From contig JAPCYN010000012.1 in the NCBI GenBank assembly GCA_025941565.1, positions 32,924-79,615 of the forward strand: 46,692 nucleotides of DNA, written 5' to 3'. The notes under the pieces are model-generated. The model was not told the origin of the DNA, searched no databases, and saw only the letters and a program-made list of their open reading frames with translations. The position numbers were made by a program, and so were the translations under genes. Positions within the stretch are counted from its first letter, which is position 1, and the number at the start of each line of letters is the position of its first letter. This DNA is from Legionella sp. 515359 (lineage in GTDB: Bacteria > Pseudomonadota > Gammaproteobacteria > Legionellales > Legionellaceae). Shown in pieces: positions 25,212-34,425 of this stretch.

Positions 25212-26342
25212 ATGCTTCGATTTTTGCTCTTTATCTCCTATCTTTTTGTAATAGTTAATGATGTGTATGCTGATTCTGCTTTGTGTTCTGAACACCCATG
25301 TATTGCCGTTGTTGATGCAGGGAGTTCCGGCTCAAGGCTTCATATTTTTGCTTATGATCTTGATGAAACCAATACACCCTCCCATATTTCTGAAGTATGG
25401 TCTAAAAAGATTAAGCCTGGATTTGCAATGATTGAAGCAAATCAAAATACCGTAGATGCTTATTTGACCGCCCTTTTCTCAGGAGCACCTGAACTGCATA
25501 TACCGGTTTACTTTTATGCAACTGCAGGAATGCGTCTTGTACCACAAACCAAACAAAAGATTTATTATCAGGAAGTACAAAAATGGTTTAACCAGAAATC
25601 TGAATGGCAACTTATAGAAGCCAAAACCATTACAGGACATGATGAAGCATTATATGACTGGCTTGCCGTCAACTATCATATAGGCGCACTCAAATCATCT
25701 TCTCATGAACCAGTAGGGGTTATGGATATCGGTGGTGCTTCAGTACAAATTGTTTTCCCAATTCAAAAAGATAGTGATAACAAAGGAGCACAGGTGGAGT
25801 TGGATCTCTATGGTCAACATCTTAGCTTATCCGTTCACAGTTTCCTGGGACTTGGACAAAACGAAATGGCTCATCAACTTCTGGATAGCGCCTCCTGCTT
25901 TTCAGAGGGTTACCCTCTTTCAGATGGAAATTCTGGCCAAGGTGATGCTTTTATTTGTGAACAAGAAGTATCCCCCTTGATTACAATGCACAAAGTCAAA
26001 AACGAAGTGCAACCTGCTCTTTCTGCCAGTCACATTAATTCCTGGTATGCTATTGGTGGATTCCCAAATCTTGCAGAAAGCAAACCGTTCCATTTTAAAA
26101 ACAATCAATTGACTATTCAAGATTTGCTACACCAAGCAAACAGTCTGATTTGTCATCAACAATGGGAAAATCTCAGCAATCAATTCCCAAATAATGAATA
26201 CATTGAATCCTATTGTCTCTTACCGGCTTTTTATTATGCTTTGATGGTAGAAGGCTATGGTCTAACAGCAAATCAACAAGTGAATTACATCCCTTCTGCA
26301 CAAAACCTCGACTGGACTTTAGGTGTTGTATTACATCATTGA
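25212..26342 (+). CDS. Ecto-NTPDase (GDA1/CD39 apyrase)
   Basis: The 376-residue secreted nucleoside tri-/diphosphate hydrolase has a signal peptide with a likely cut after VYA at 20. Apyrase conserved regions occur in order: ACR1 VVDAGSSGSR (33-42), ACR2 YATAGMR (102-108), ACR3 TGHDEALYDW (141-150, catalytic Glu145), and ACR4 MDIGGASVQ (171-179). ACR5 is less clear, around SWYAIGGF. L. pneumophila has two such enzymes, of which Lpg1905 (about 390 residues) is needed for full intracellular growth; this gene lies in the same neighbourhood as letS, as Lpg1905 does. It should act in the periplasm or vacuole lumen. The family is mainly eukaryotic. Confidence 0.93.
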   Translation: MLRFLLFISYLFVIVNDVYADSALCSEHPCIAVVDAGSSGSRLHIFAYDLDETNTPSHISEVWSKKIKPGFAMIEANQNTVDAYLTALFSGAPELHIPVYFYATAGMRLVPQTKQKIYYQEVQKWFNQKSEWQLIEAKTITGHDEALYDWLAVNYHIGALKSSSHEPVGVMDIGGASVQIVFPIQKDSDNKGAQVELDLYGQHLSLSVHSFLGLGQNEMAHQLLDSASCFSEGYPLSDGNSGQGDAFICEQEVSPLITMHKVKNEVQPALSASHINSWYAIGGFPNLAESKPFHFKNNQLTIQDLLHQANSLICHQQWENLSNQFPNNEYIESYCLLPAFYYALMVEGYGLTANQQVNYIPSAQNLDWTLGVVLHH

Positions 26343-26358
26343 GACAAATACGTTTTGG

Positions 26359-26428
26359 GTAGCCTGGGTAATGGCGAAGCCGTACCCAGGATCTATAAGG
26401 CAAGTTCCGCTTCACTTTACCAGGCTAC
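26359..26428. repeat. Compound CCTGGGT palindrome
   Basis: CCTGGGTA (26363-26370) and TACCCAGG (26383-26390) form a perfect 8-bp inner stem. GTAGCCTGG (26359-26367) and CCAGGCTAC (26420-26428) can form an alternative outer stem. It lies between the convergent ends of the NTPDase and epmC genes. The inner loop, ATGGCGAAGCCG, is like that of the element at 19172. Confidence 0.6.
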
Positions 26429-26445
26429 GACGATCTAAAGAGAGC

Positions 26446-26997
26446 TCATAATTCTTCTAAAGAAAAATCCTCAATCGTTAAAGCACTTGATTGACCATAA
26501 AAGGAACTTAAAGCATCACGAAATTTTTGCGCTCGCGGTGATAACCCATGCTTACAATAATGTTCAACCTGTTCATAAACCGCTTGTTTAAACGCAGTGG
26601 AATCTGACTCCGCACCATTTAAGTTATCAATACTGATATAAAATTTATGCCCTGCCGCCTTTGAAAGAATCCACTCCAATGCTTGCGGTTTTACTTCAAC
26701 ATGCTGAAATAAAGCCTGTTGTTCTGCAGTACGTCCATCAGGCATATACCAATATCCAAAATCAACTTGCTTTCTACGCTCTTCTCCGGCAATAAGCCAG
26801 TGAGAGCATTCATGTAAAGCACTGCTAAAAAAACCATGAGCAAAATATATCGCGTTGTAAGGATGCTGTTCATCAGCAGGTAAATAGATGGGTTCGCTAT
26901 CCCCCTTGACAAGCCTGGTATTAAATTCTTCGCCGAAGCAATTATAAAAAAGCGTTATTAAATCCTGATATTGATGCACAAACAGCTTTTCACCCAT
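26446..26997 (-). CDS. epmC: Elongation factor P hydroxylase
   Basis: The 183-residue protein matches EpmC (YfcM), which adds a hydroxyl to the lysylated lysine of EF-P. The metal motif HECSH (62-66) sits in ALHECSHWLIAG, followed by VDFGYWYMPDGRT, QQALFQ, EVKPQALEWI and FKQAVYEQV, all in the E. coli order and length. It acts in the cytosol. EpmA, EpmB and EF-P are not encoded in this window. It is transcribed away from the MMPL gene; the 91-bp gap between them must hold both promoters. The C-terminus EDFSLEEL is acidic but probably ordinary for this enzyme. Confidence 0.9.
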   Translation of the reverse strand: MGEKLFVHQYQDLITLFYNCFGEEFNTRLVKGDSEPIYLPADEQHPYNAIYFAHGFFSSALHECSHWLIAGEERRKQVDFGYWYMPDGRTAEQQALFQHVEVKPQALEWILSKAAGHKFYISIDNLNGAESDSTAFKQAVYEQVEHYCKHGLSPRAQKFRDALSSFYGQSSALTIEDFSLEEL

Positions 26998-27088
26998 TTA
27001 TTTACACATACTGTCTAATTTATACTAATATATTTAAAGAGTCATTATTTTTTATGAATTTCCAGAGTTTGGAGTCCCGACGATAAAA

Positions 27089-29308
27089 ATGCAAAAAAAA
27101 GCACTGTCGTACCGATTAGGAAGATTTATAAATAAGCTGCGTTGGCCAATTATAGGTTTATGGTTGCTCGCTATTTTACTCTGCATCCCTTTTTTACCGC
27201 ACATTATTACTCCATTTAAAACCACCGGATTTATCGATGAGAATTCTGCAAGTGCCCGTGCCGAAAACTATATAAATGAAAAATTGGGATATAACGATAA
27301 GAATAAATTTCTTATCATGTACCATAGCAAAAAACTTTTAGCTACCCAGGCTCTCTTTAAAGAAAAAATTAAAAAATCATTAGCTGATTTAAAAAATTTT
27401 CCAATTAAAAACGAAATCATTTACCCAGAGGACTCTCATCAAATTTCCAAAGATAAACATACAGCTTATGCTGCGGTGATCATCAAAACCAATAAACCGC
27501 TCAGTGATGAATTATTAAAACAATTGAAACAATCGATAAAAAAACCACCCCAAATGACAATCCAGCTTGGAGGGGAGCCGCTTTTTGTACAAAACGTAAA
27601 TCAGCAGACACAAACGGACCTTTATAAAGCGGATATTATCGCAACACCCGTAGCAATTATTACCTTAATTGTTGTATTTGGATCGGTAGTCGCGGCCACC
27701 CTCCCAATTATTTTAGGTGGAGGATGTGCCATAATCATTCTAACTACTCTCTATTTTTTGGGTCATCTGTTCACCCTTTCTATTTTTACCATCAACATTG
27801 CCTTATTGCTCGGACTTTGTCTTTGCCTTGATTATTCGCTGTTTTTTATTAGTCGATTTAGGGATGAATTAAAGAACGGATTAAATATTGAGGAAGCGAT
27901 AGCAACAACTCAAGAAACAGCAGGCAAAGCAATATTCTTTAGCGGTTTGGCTGTTTTTGTGAGTCTCAGTGCTTTATTTTTATTTCCAGTCAACATCCTT
28001 TTTTCGGTTGCAGTCGGTGGTTTGGCTGCTGTTTTTTTTGCGGTGTTAATCTCTACTATATTTTTACCCGCAATTCTTGCTGTCCTCAAATCAAAAATCA
28101 ATTTTCTATCTGTACGTATATTTAGGAATAAAAATCATTCCAGTTACTGGCGCTGGCTTGCGGAGCGAGTTGTTCATCACCCCTATTTATTTTTCTTCCC
28201 CATTCTTATCTTTTTACTGGTTCTTGGATATCCACTTTTAGTAGCGAAATTTGGTATTTCCGACTATCGTATTTTTCCGGAAAAATCAGAGAGTCGAGCG
28301 TTCTACGACTCATATGCAAAGAAATTTAAGATTGAACAATTAAATCCTATTGTACTGGTTATCGAGTCACCAACTTCATCAATCCTGTCGCGTCAAAATC
28401 TCTCCAAAATATATAATTTGGTCCATAAGTTAAAACAAAATCCACTGGTTAAAGAGATCGATGGGATCATCAGCAGTGATTCGGATTTAAAAAAAGGGCA
28501 ATATTACACTCTTTATCATTTGAATAAGAAATTACTCGACCCTCGTGTGAAGCAATTGCTACGAACAACAACAACCAAACATATGACGATCATTAGTGTA
28601 ATTAGTAAATATCCAGTTAATTCGGAAGAAACCAAAAAACTTGTGAATGAGTTACACCAATTAAAATTAGGCTCGGGGTTAGAAGTACAGCTTACCGGAG
28701 TGGTTGTGAGTAATATGGATGTGCTTCATAGTATTTATCATTATCTACCTTATGCGATCATATGGATTATCGTGTTTTCTTATCTGATACTTCTTCTGTT
28801 ATTGCGCTCACTCTTCTTACCACTGAAAGCAATTATAATGACCTTATTAAGCCTGTGTGCCTCATACGGCGCGCTGGTTTTCGTGTTCCAGGAAGGATAC
28901 CTGTCCGGAGTTCTTAACTTCCAGCCACAAGAAATGCTCGACATTAGTTTATTAGTAATCATATTTTGTGCTCTATTTGGTTTTTCGATGGATTATGAAG
29001 TATTTTTACTGACTCGAATCAAGGAAGCTCATAAGTTAACTAAAGATAACAACAACAGTATTATTTTTGGTATTGAAAAAAGCAGTCGTATTATTACGAG
29101 TGCAGCCCTTATTGTCATCGTGATTTGCTGTTCCTTTTTGATCGCTGATGTATTATTGGTCAAAGCATTTGGACTTGGTATTGCAGTTGCTATTTTCGTC
29201 GATGCCTTTTTAATACGAAGCTTTTTAGTACCCGCAACAATGGCCATTTTTAAAAATTGGGTCTGGTATCTTCCTAAATGGCTGGATCGTCTCCTACCCA
29301 AGCTGTAA
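27089..29308 (+). CDS. MMPL-family RND transporter
   Basis: The 739-residue inner-membrane protein has the MMPL/RND two-fold plan: one N-terminal helix (about 18-37), an extracytoplasmic domain (about 40-190), five or six helices with LCLDYSLFFISRFRDEL (about 245-260), then a second helix near 370, another soluble domain, and a final bundle with FGFSMDYEVFLLTRIKEA (about 630-648). The DYS/DYE acidic motifs are those expected in proton-driven MMPL transporters. Substrates are typically lipids or hydrophobic molecules; none can be named here. GGAG is about 15 bp before the ATG, unusually far. Confidence 0.9.
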   Translation: MQKKALSYRLGRFINKLRWPIIGLWLLAILLCIPFLPHIITPFKTTGFIDENSASARAENYINEKLGYNDKNKFLIMYHSKKLLATQALFKEKIKKSLADLKNFPIKNEIIYPEDSHQISKDKHTAYAAVIIKTNKPLSDELLKQLKQSIKKPPQMTIQLGGEPLFVQNVNQQTQTDLYKADIIATPVAIITLIVVFGSVVAATLPIILGGGCAIIILTTLYFLGHLFTLSIFTINIALLLGLCLCLDYSLFFISRFRDELKNGLNIEEAIATTQETAGKAIFFSGLAVFVSLSALFLFPVNILFSVAVGGLAAVFFAVLISTIFLPAILAVLKSKINFLSVRIFRNKNHSSYWRWLAERVVHHPYLFFFPILIFLLVLGYPLLVAKFGISDYRIFPEKSESRAFYDSYAKKFKIEQLNPIVLVIESPTSSILSRQNLSKIYNLVHKLKQNPLVKEIDGIISSDSDLKKGQYYTLYHLNKKLLDPRVKQLLRTTTTKHMTIISVISKYPVNSEETKKLVNELHQLKLGSGLEVQLTGVVVSNMDVLHSIYHYLPYAIIWIIVFSYLILLLLLRSLFLPLKAIIMTLLSLCASYGALVFVFQEGYLSGVLNFQPQEMLDISLLVIIFCALFGFSMDYEVFLLTRIKEAHKLTKDNNNSIIFGIEKSSRIITSAALIVIVICCSFLIADVLLVKAFGLGIAVAIFVDAFLIRSFLVPATMAIFKNWVWYLPKWLDRLLPKL

Positions 29309-29431
29309 TTCTGAATCCTTAAGTTGAATATACTCAGTAGTACTTGAAAAAATTCATACGAGCTAAATCATAAAATATGAGCATGAAGAACAATTACTTT
29401 CAAGATATATACTAAATTCATACTTTTTTGC

Positions 29432-29473
29432 CCGATCCCCTCCGTAATAAAAACTCACTACGATGGGGATCGG
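29432..29473. repeat. Imperfect 15-bp inverted repeat
   Basis: The arms at 29432-29446 and 29459-29473 match at 13 of 15 positions (CCGATCCCC and GGGGATCGG outermost). It follows the MMPL gene by about 120 bp and precedes the cysteine-rich gene, so it could terminate the MMPL transcript. The rest of the 298-bp gap shows nothing recognisable. Confidence 0.5.
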
Positions 29474-29606
29474 AAATAAATTCATAGATAATCAGCCTTT
29501 CATATAATTAAAATCACATATTAATACGGATGTCTTTTGCAGCCAGATTAATTTTCTGATAGAGTAATTTGGATAAAATTTCGAGCCTAAATAGAGGATA
29601 TTAAAA

Positions 29607-29957
29607 ATGATACGAGGATTTTTTGCTGGTTTAATGTGTTTACTTAGTTTCTCTGTTTTTTCATACGGTAGTCCTTGCGGTAATGCTGTTCCTACTAATG
29701 ATTCAAATTTTTGTTCCTCATTTAAAGTAGTTGCAACCTGTTATTGTACTTCTTCTGGTTTACCTTCTGGTATGTGCCAAGACATGAATATGCTTTATGC
29801 GCGTATGGTGAGTGTGTATGGCTCATTGGATAAAGCATGTGCTGCTCAACCCTATACTACAAAACAAGATTGCCTTGATAATTGGAATTGTTATCGACTT
29901 GGAGGGGTAGATTCTCGTGGCAGAATATGTAGCTCCACTAAAAAACCCTGTCAGTAA
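29607..29957 (+). CDS. Cysteine-rich exported protein of unknown function
   Basis: The 116-residue protein has a signal peptide (Arg3, hydrophobic to about residue 18, likely cut after SYG at 22). The mature 94 residues contain about ten cysteines, including CYCTSSG, MCQDMNMLY, DCLDNWNCY and a final KKPCQ. This suggests a disulfide-knotted protein in the periplasm or outside the cell. I do not recognise the family. AGAGGA upstream supports the ATG. It is followed 87 bp later, in the same direction, by a predicted beta-barrel outer-membrane protein. Confidence 0.78.
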   Translation: MIRGFFAGLMCLLSFSVFSYGSPCGNAVPTNDSNFCSSFKVVATCYCTSSGLPSGMCQDMNMLYARMVSVYGSLDKACAAQPYTTKQDCLDNWNCYRLGGVDSRGRICSSTKKPCQ

Positions 29958-30044
29958 TTATAAAGTCAACAAAATATGATTAAAGTTGGGCTCCGGCCCA
30001 ACAGAAATTCTAATGACTAAAGCGAGCTTAGTAGAGTAATTATT

Positions 30045-30701
30045 GTGCATAATAAAAAATCGAACTTATTTTTATTTTCATTCTTATTTCTTTTTACTTC
30101 TTATTGTTCGGCAGATGCAAGTAATCTTCCAGAGCATCCTTTTTATGTTGGAGCAATTGGCGGTTATGGTTCAACTACCTGGAAAGGTTTAGTTCCCACC
30201 AGGGAAAATCAAAATGTTGCTCTGATGCTATCAACACCCATAGATGTTGATGAGGGTGGAAGTGTTTGGGGTATTTTAACCGGGTATGAATTTACTCATT
30301 TCTTTGCAATTGAATTAAATTACATGCACTTTCCTGAAGCGAATATTCATTTCGATTCCATAAGTTTATTCAGTTTCGATCATGATGGTCTAGAAACTTT
30401 AACAACTCAAACTGAAACCCTGACTTTGATGGGAAAACTCATGGTCCCTATTCCTCACTCCAAAATGAAAATTTTTTCCGGCGCGGGAGTAGCAGGTGTA
30501 CATCGTAAAGATATGGTTGTCGATAATTGGCGTCCAGGACCTTCATTTAGCGTGGGTGTAAATTGTAATTTTACTGAACAGATAATGGGTGAAATTGCCG
30601 GAAGTTTTACTGCTGGCTATGGAGAATCACAGCTTAATCCTGCAGACGCATATTATCCTTTTCTCTATTCAGTCGCTGCTCACCTGATTTTCCGTTTTTA
30701 A
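30045..30701 (+). CDS. Outer-membrane beta-barrel protein
   Basis: The 218-residue protein begins at a GTG with a signal peptide rich in Phe and Leu (cut near YCSA, about residue 25). The mature part opens FYVGAIGGYGSTTWKGL and shows alternating strands (GILTGYEFTHFFAIELNYMH, KIFSGAGVAGVH, FSVGVNCNF). It ends with SVAAHLIFRF, where the terminal Phe is the usual barrel-assembly signal. It looks like an eight-stranded OmpA/OmpW-like barrel of about 190 residues. The Shine-Dalgarno is poor. Function is unknown; adhesion or a small pore are possible. Confidence 0.8.
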   Translation: MHNKKSNLFLFSFLFLFTSYCSADASNLPEHPFYVGAIGGYGSTTWKGLVPTRENQNVALMLSTPIDVDEGGSVWGILTGYEFTHFFAIELNYMHFPEANIHFDSISLFSFDHDGLETLTTQTETLTLMGKLMVPIPHSKMKIFSGAGVAGVHRKDMVVDNWRPGPSFSVGVNCNFTEQIMGEIAGSFTAGYGESQLNPADAYYPFLYSVAAHLIFRF

Positions 30702-30757
30702 TATTTTGAAAATCAAATTGCTTATGTACTGGCGTCCACTTAACAAATTTGAATAAA

Positions 30758-30792
30758 GTAACCTGGCTTAAGCAAAGCAGAACCCGGGTTAC
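30758..30792. repeat. CCTGGGT-family palindrome
   Basis: GTAACCTGG (30758-30766) pairs with CCGGGTTAC (30784-30792) with one wobble. The loop contains CTTAAGCAAAGCAGAA. It is followed by another ACCCAGG-like word (GACCCAGGA). It separates the convergent barrel gene and the first hydrolase paralogue. Confidence 0.55.
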
Positions 30793-30837
30793 ATTGACCC
30801 AGGATTCCCTATTTTTAATCATTCCAAAATAAGAGAG

Positions 30838-32439
30838 TTATTGTTTACCGAAACAATATGTCTCGTAGTGTTTTTCTAATATCGATTTTAGATTCTCTTT
30901 ATTATTCAAACCCAATTGGTAAACCAAGGTTAAGGTATGCGTTATGTGTGACGCTTTAGCTTTAGTTACTTTAAAAGGTATCTGGAGATGGGTCTTCTTA
31001 GAATCCTGGCTTTCAGTCAATAAAACTTTTTTAATCATTCCTTCAACGTGCTTGCTTTCCCGTTCTTTAGCAGGCAAGAAGTTTTTATTTTTTACCAGGC
31101 CACGCATGACTTGATAATAGGTATTTATTTGTTGATAGGTCAGATCGATTTCAACCGTATTGTTCTCATTATATATATCCATCGTTGGATTTCGAGGAAG
31201 ATAAGGATGATGTATTTTAGCTAACTCTGCAATGTGCTGTGATGATGAACTCCGTGTATTTTGAGGGAGCAATTTGTTTAGCGCATAATACCCCAAAGGA
31301 CGTATCGCATAAGTGAAAGGAACTAACACATAATAATAAATTAAAGATCTTGCGAGTGCATTAAGTAAAAAATGGTGTGTTTTGCGCTGGGAATTATCAT
31401 ATTCAGCCGAAATATGTCGGAACTCGGTATCTGCAAACCCTGCATAATTTAAACAGTGATCGCAAAAAGCATTGGGGCCTTGCTTGTCCTCCGGAGGTAT
31501 GACCTGAAGAATATCCCAATCGTTCTTCCAAATACCAAAAGCCGAAACGGGATCATCACCCTGCTTTTGCACTACAACCTTAGGTTTTTCTATTAATTCA
31601 TCCCAATGATCATATCCGCTTTTAAATAAAGGATCATAGAGTCCAGGGGGATTCAATACATCAATACGCGATAGCTTATAATTCCCTTTATCGATAGCAA
31701 GCAATAAGCTTAAGGCACCTCCCAAACTTACGCCACAAACATGAATTGCATTTCTCTGCTGGCTTAACCATGATTGAATTCTCTCTCTACCACTACGATA
31801 TAAAGACAAACCAACCGTTTCGAAGCCCCTAGAGTCAGTTTTTACCTGGGTTAAGAAGCCTTGGCCTGCAGGATAAGTAGTACCCATAAAAATTAAATGA
31901 GATTCTGCATTTTCATGAAAAATTGGCTTAAGTCCATAAGCAAAAACACGATCATGATCATAGGTAAAAAAACTCTTCCACCAGTGTCTCTCTGTTAATT
32001 CAATCGGAGTAATCTGATATTCAACCAATTCCCAATATCCATCAATACACTGGGGAATTTTAAAGGATTCATAAGGAGTTAAGTCTCCATAAGGAAGCAT
32101 AGACAAACAATTACTCAAATAAAGCTGAACTTGCTCACGTTGCTCGGAATTCAAATCTTTTCCTTGCAATTGATTAAAGAGTTCTAAAAACCCTTGTTGC
32201 ATGGCAAAACGAACTTCTCTTAATAAATCCGAATCTCGTTGAAGAAAAAAAGAATATAAAACAGTTGGAGTTAAAAATTGAGTCCAAGACTCTGTCCATC
32301 CCATAGTAAAAAAGCGCAATATATTGCGTGCTACAATGGGAGCGTGTTGAGATGAATCCACACCATCAAGAGACTCAAATTCCTGTTGATAGAAAAATCT
32401 TAGTTCCAAGCCTCCTTTAAAAGCAGTTCCTCCGGCCAA
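30838..32439 (-). CDS. Alpha/beta-hydrolase-like protein, paralogue without membrane insert
   Basis: The 533-residue protein has the nucleophile elbow HVCGVSLGGALSLLLA with Ser238. It is preceded by FMGTTYPAGQGFL, a likely oxyanion region, and followed by an Asp-bearing strand (SRIDVLNPPG). A helical N-terminal third (MGWTESWTQFLTP, LPYGDLTPYESFKIPQ) and a polar C-terminal third have no recognised family. The neighbour at 32523-34292 is a clear paralogue along most of its length. A lipase-like Dot/Icm effector family such as SidB/Sdb is a possible match, recalled only loosely. The start is TTG, supported by GGGAG 7 bp upstream. It has no signal peptide. Confidence 0.75.
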   Translation of the reverse strand: MAGGTAFKGGLELRFFYQQEFESLDGVDSSQHAPIVARNILRFFTMGWTESWTQFLTPTVLYSFFLQRDSDLLREVRFAMQQGFLELFNQLQGKDLNSEQREQVQLYLSNCLSMLPYGDLTPYESFKIPQCIDGYWELVEYQITPIELTERHWWKSFFTYDHDRVFAYGLKPIFHENAESHLIFMGTTYPAGQGFLTQVKTDSRGFETVGLSLYRSGRERIQSWLSQQRNAIHVCGVSLGGALSLLLAIDKGNYKLSRIDVLNPPGLYDPLFKSGYDHWDELIEKPKVVVQKQGDDPVSAFGIWKNDWDILQVIPPEDKQGPNAFCDHCLNYAGFADTEFRHISAEYDNSQRKTHHFLLNALARSLIYYYVLVPFTYAIRPLGYYALNKLLPQNTRSSSSQHIAELAKIHHPYLPRNPTMDIYNENNTVEIDLTYQQINTYYQVMRGLVKNKNFLPAKERESKHVEGMIKKVLLTESQDSKKTHLQIPFKVTKAKASHITHTLTLVYQLGLNNKENLKSILEKHYETYCFGKQ

Positions 32440-32522
32440 ATTAATCTCCCTATTCCTATTTAAGCATTAAATGATAGATAACCTCGTACGACGAATCCAA
32501 CTTCGGGTACTGAATAATGAAT

Positions 32523-34292
32523 TCAATTTATTATATGCTTACCAATGTGGTATTCAGTGTAGCATTTTTCTAATTTGGGCTTTAGATTTTCATTCTCGAT
32601 TCCTAACTGGTGCACCAAAGTTAAAGTACGCCTTATATGAGCTGCTTTAGCTCGGGTAACTCTAAAAGGCGCTACAAAATCTGCATTCTGGATATTTGAG
32701 CTTTCTTCGAGTAAGGATTTTTTGCTAATCCCATCGACGTGTTTGCATCTCGTTTCTTCACTTGGGAAAAAGCTCTTTTCTTTTACCAAACGGCGCATTA
32801 CATCATAATAGGTGTGTATTTGCTGATAAGTCAGAGCAACTTCTACAGAATACCTCTCTTTATCATTATAAATATCCATAGACGGATTACGAGAAAGGGA
32901 CGGATCATGCATTTCGGCAAGTCCTTCTTTTTCGACAAGCGTAGCGTGATCAGAAGAAGCTTTGGTGACTTTTTTATCGAAATAACCACCCGTAAATAGA
33001 AGCATACTGATCAATAAGCCTCCGGCAATGCTCAGAAAAGCAAGTGCAGGTAAGCTGCCGGCAAATGTAAGGCATGCACCTACAAAAATTCCTAACAAGG
33101 GTACTGAAAGCCTCCAGTTTCGTATAAAAAAATAAATAAAGGGACGAATTACATTTGTATAGGGCTGTAAAAATAAACCGTAAATTAAGGCCCTACCCAG
33201 CGAATAAAGCCAGAAATTACGTGCTTTGCGTTTGGCATTATCCTGCTCTGCCTCAATGTAAGTAAACGTTGTATCTGCAAAACCAGCATAATTTAAAAAA
33301 TGATCGCAAAAACGGTTGGGGCCTTGTTTATCTTTTGGCGGGGTTACTTGAATGATCTTCCAATCAACCTTCCAAATCCCAAAAGCTGAAACAGGATCAT
33401 TTCCTTGTTTTTGCACCACAACTTCGGGTTTATCAGTCAACTCATCCCAATGATCATATTTGCTTTTGAACCAGGCATTATGAAGGCCTGCAGGATTTAA
33501 TGCGTCAACTCGTGAGAGTTGATACGTTCCTTTATCAATAGCAAGCAATAGACTTAATGATCCTCCCAAGCTTACCCCACATACATGTATCTTATTTTTC
33601 TGTGTATTGAGCCACTCGCGAATCCTTTTTCGGCCTGTTTGATAAAGAGATTCACCAACTGTTTCAAAACCTTTAGAGTCGGTATTCACTTGCGGTAAAA
33701 AGCCCTGTCCTGCTGGATAGGTTGTTCCCATGAAAATTAAATGAGACTCCGCTTTGTTTTGAAAAAGAGGTTCAAGACCATAAGCAAAAACCCGGTCTTG
33801 GTCTTGGATAAAAAAACGCCGCCATCCAGTGCTTTCTGTTAATTCAATTGGCTTGACCTGATATTCAACCAACTCCCAACGATTCTCAATGTATTGCGGG
33901 ATTTTAATGGATTCATAAGGGGTTAAATCCCCGTAAGGAAGTAAAGTGAGACAATTACTCAAATAAAGATGGATTTGCTCCTTTTGTTCTGCGGTTAACT
34001 CGTTCTCCTCTTGCTTTTTTAATTGCTCATAAAGCTCAAAAAAACCTTGTTGAAACGCAAAACGCAACTCTCTTAATAATTGATGATCACGTTTTACAAA
34101 AATGGCATAGGCTACTGCGGGGGTTAAAAATTCAGTCCATTGCTCCGTCCATCCCATCATTAAAAAGCGTACTGCATTGCGTGCAATGATCGGCGCCTGT
34201 TTCTCTTGCTCCACGCCCTCTATAGTTTCAAGTTTACGTTGTGAAGAAAAATTAAGATCTATCCCACCTTGAAAAGCAGCTTTTACAGTCAC
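32523..34292 (-). CDS. Alpha/beta-hydrolase-like protein, paralogue with membrane insert
   Basis: The 589-residue protein is closely related to the next gene along. It has the same elbow HVCGVSLGGSLSLLLA (Ser241) and the same GDLTPYES, GTTYPAGQGF, DPVSAFGIW and RNPSMDIYN words. It differs by about 55 extra residues near 400-455, a hydrophobic stretch (VPLLGIFVGACLTFAG and LAFLSIAGGLLISMLLFTGG) predicted to make two membrane helices before the shared C-terminal third. The start is GTG with GGGAGGGTG just upstream. An 83-bp gap separates it from the second copy, so the two may be one transcript. A host-membrane lipid hydrolase is a fair guess, not shown. Confidence 0.75.
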   Translation of the reverse strand: MTVKAAFQGGIDLNFSSQRKLETIEGVEQEKQAPIIARNAVRFLMMGWTEQWTEFLTPAVAYAIFVKRDHQLLRELRFAFQQGFFELYEQLKKQEENELTAEQKEQIHLYLSNCLTLLPYGDLTPYESIKIPQYIENRWELVEYQVKPIELTESTGWRRFFIQDQDRVFAYGLEPLFQNKAESHLIFMGTTYPAGQGFLPQVNTDSKGFETVGESLYQTGRKRIREWLNTQKNKIHVCGVSLGGSLSLLLAIDKGTYQLSRVDALNPAGLHNAWFKSKYDHWDELTDKPEVVVQKQGNDPVSAFGIWKVDWKIIQVTPPKDKQGPNRFCDHFLNYAGFADTTFTYIEAEQDNAKRKARNFWLYSLGRALIYGLFLQPYTNVIRPFIYFFIRNWRLSVPLLGIFVGACLTFAGSLPALAFLSIAGGLLISMLLFTGGYFDKKVTKASSDHATLVEKEGLAEMHDPSLSRNPSMDIYNDKERYSVEVALTYQQIHTYYDVMRRLVKEKSFFPSEETRCKHVDGISKKSLLEESSNIQNADFVAPFRVTRAKAAHIRRTLTLVHQLGIENENLKPKLEKCYTEYHIGKHIIN

Positions 34293-34425
34293 ACCACCCT
34301 CCCAAAATAATTACCATGTGGAATTAACTCATCCCGGAGAAAAAAATTGGAGAACGATCGGATTGAGATGCAGCACAGAACGAATGCACCAGATACGAGC
34401 GTTCTTAATACGTAATAAGTACTTG

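Noticed and set aside
30838-34292. Assembly or recent duplication of one hydrolase gene
   Set aside because: The copies differ throughout, in start codon and in a 55-residue insert, so the duplication is old and real.
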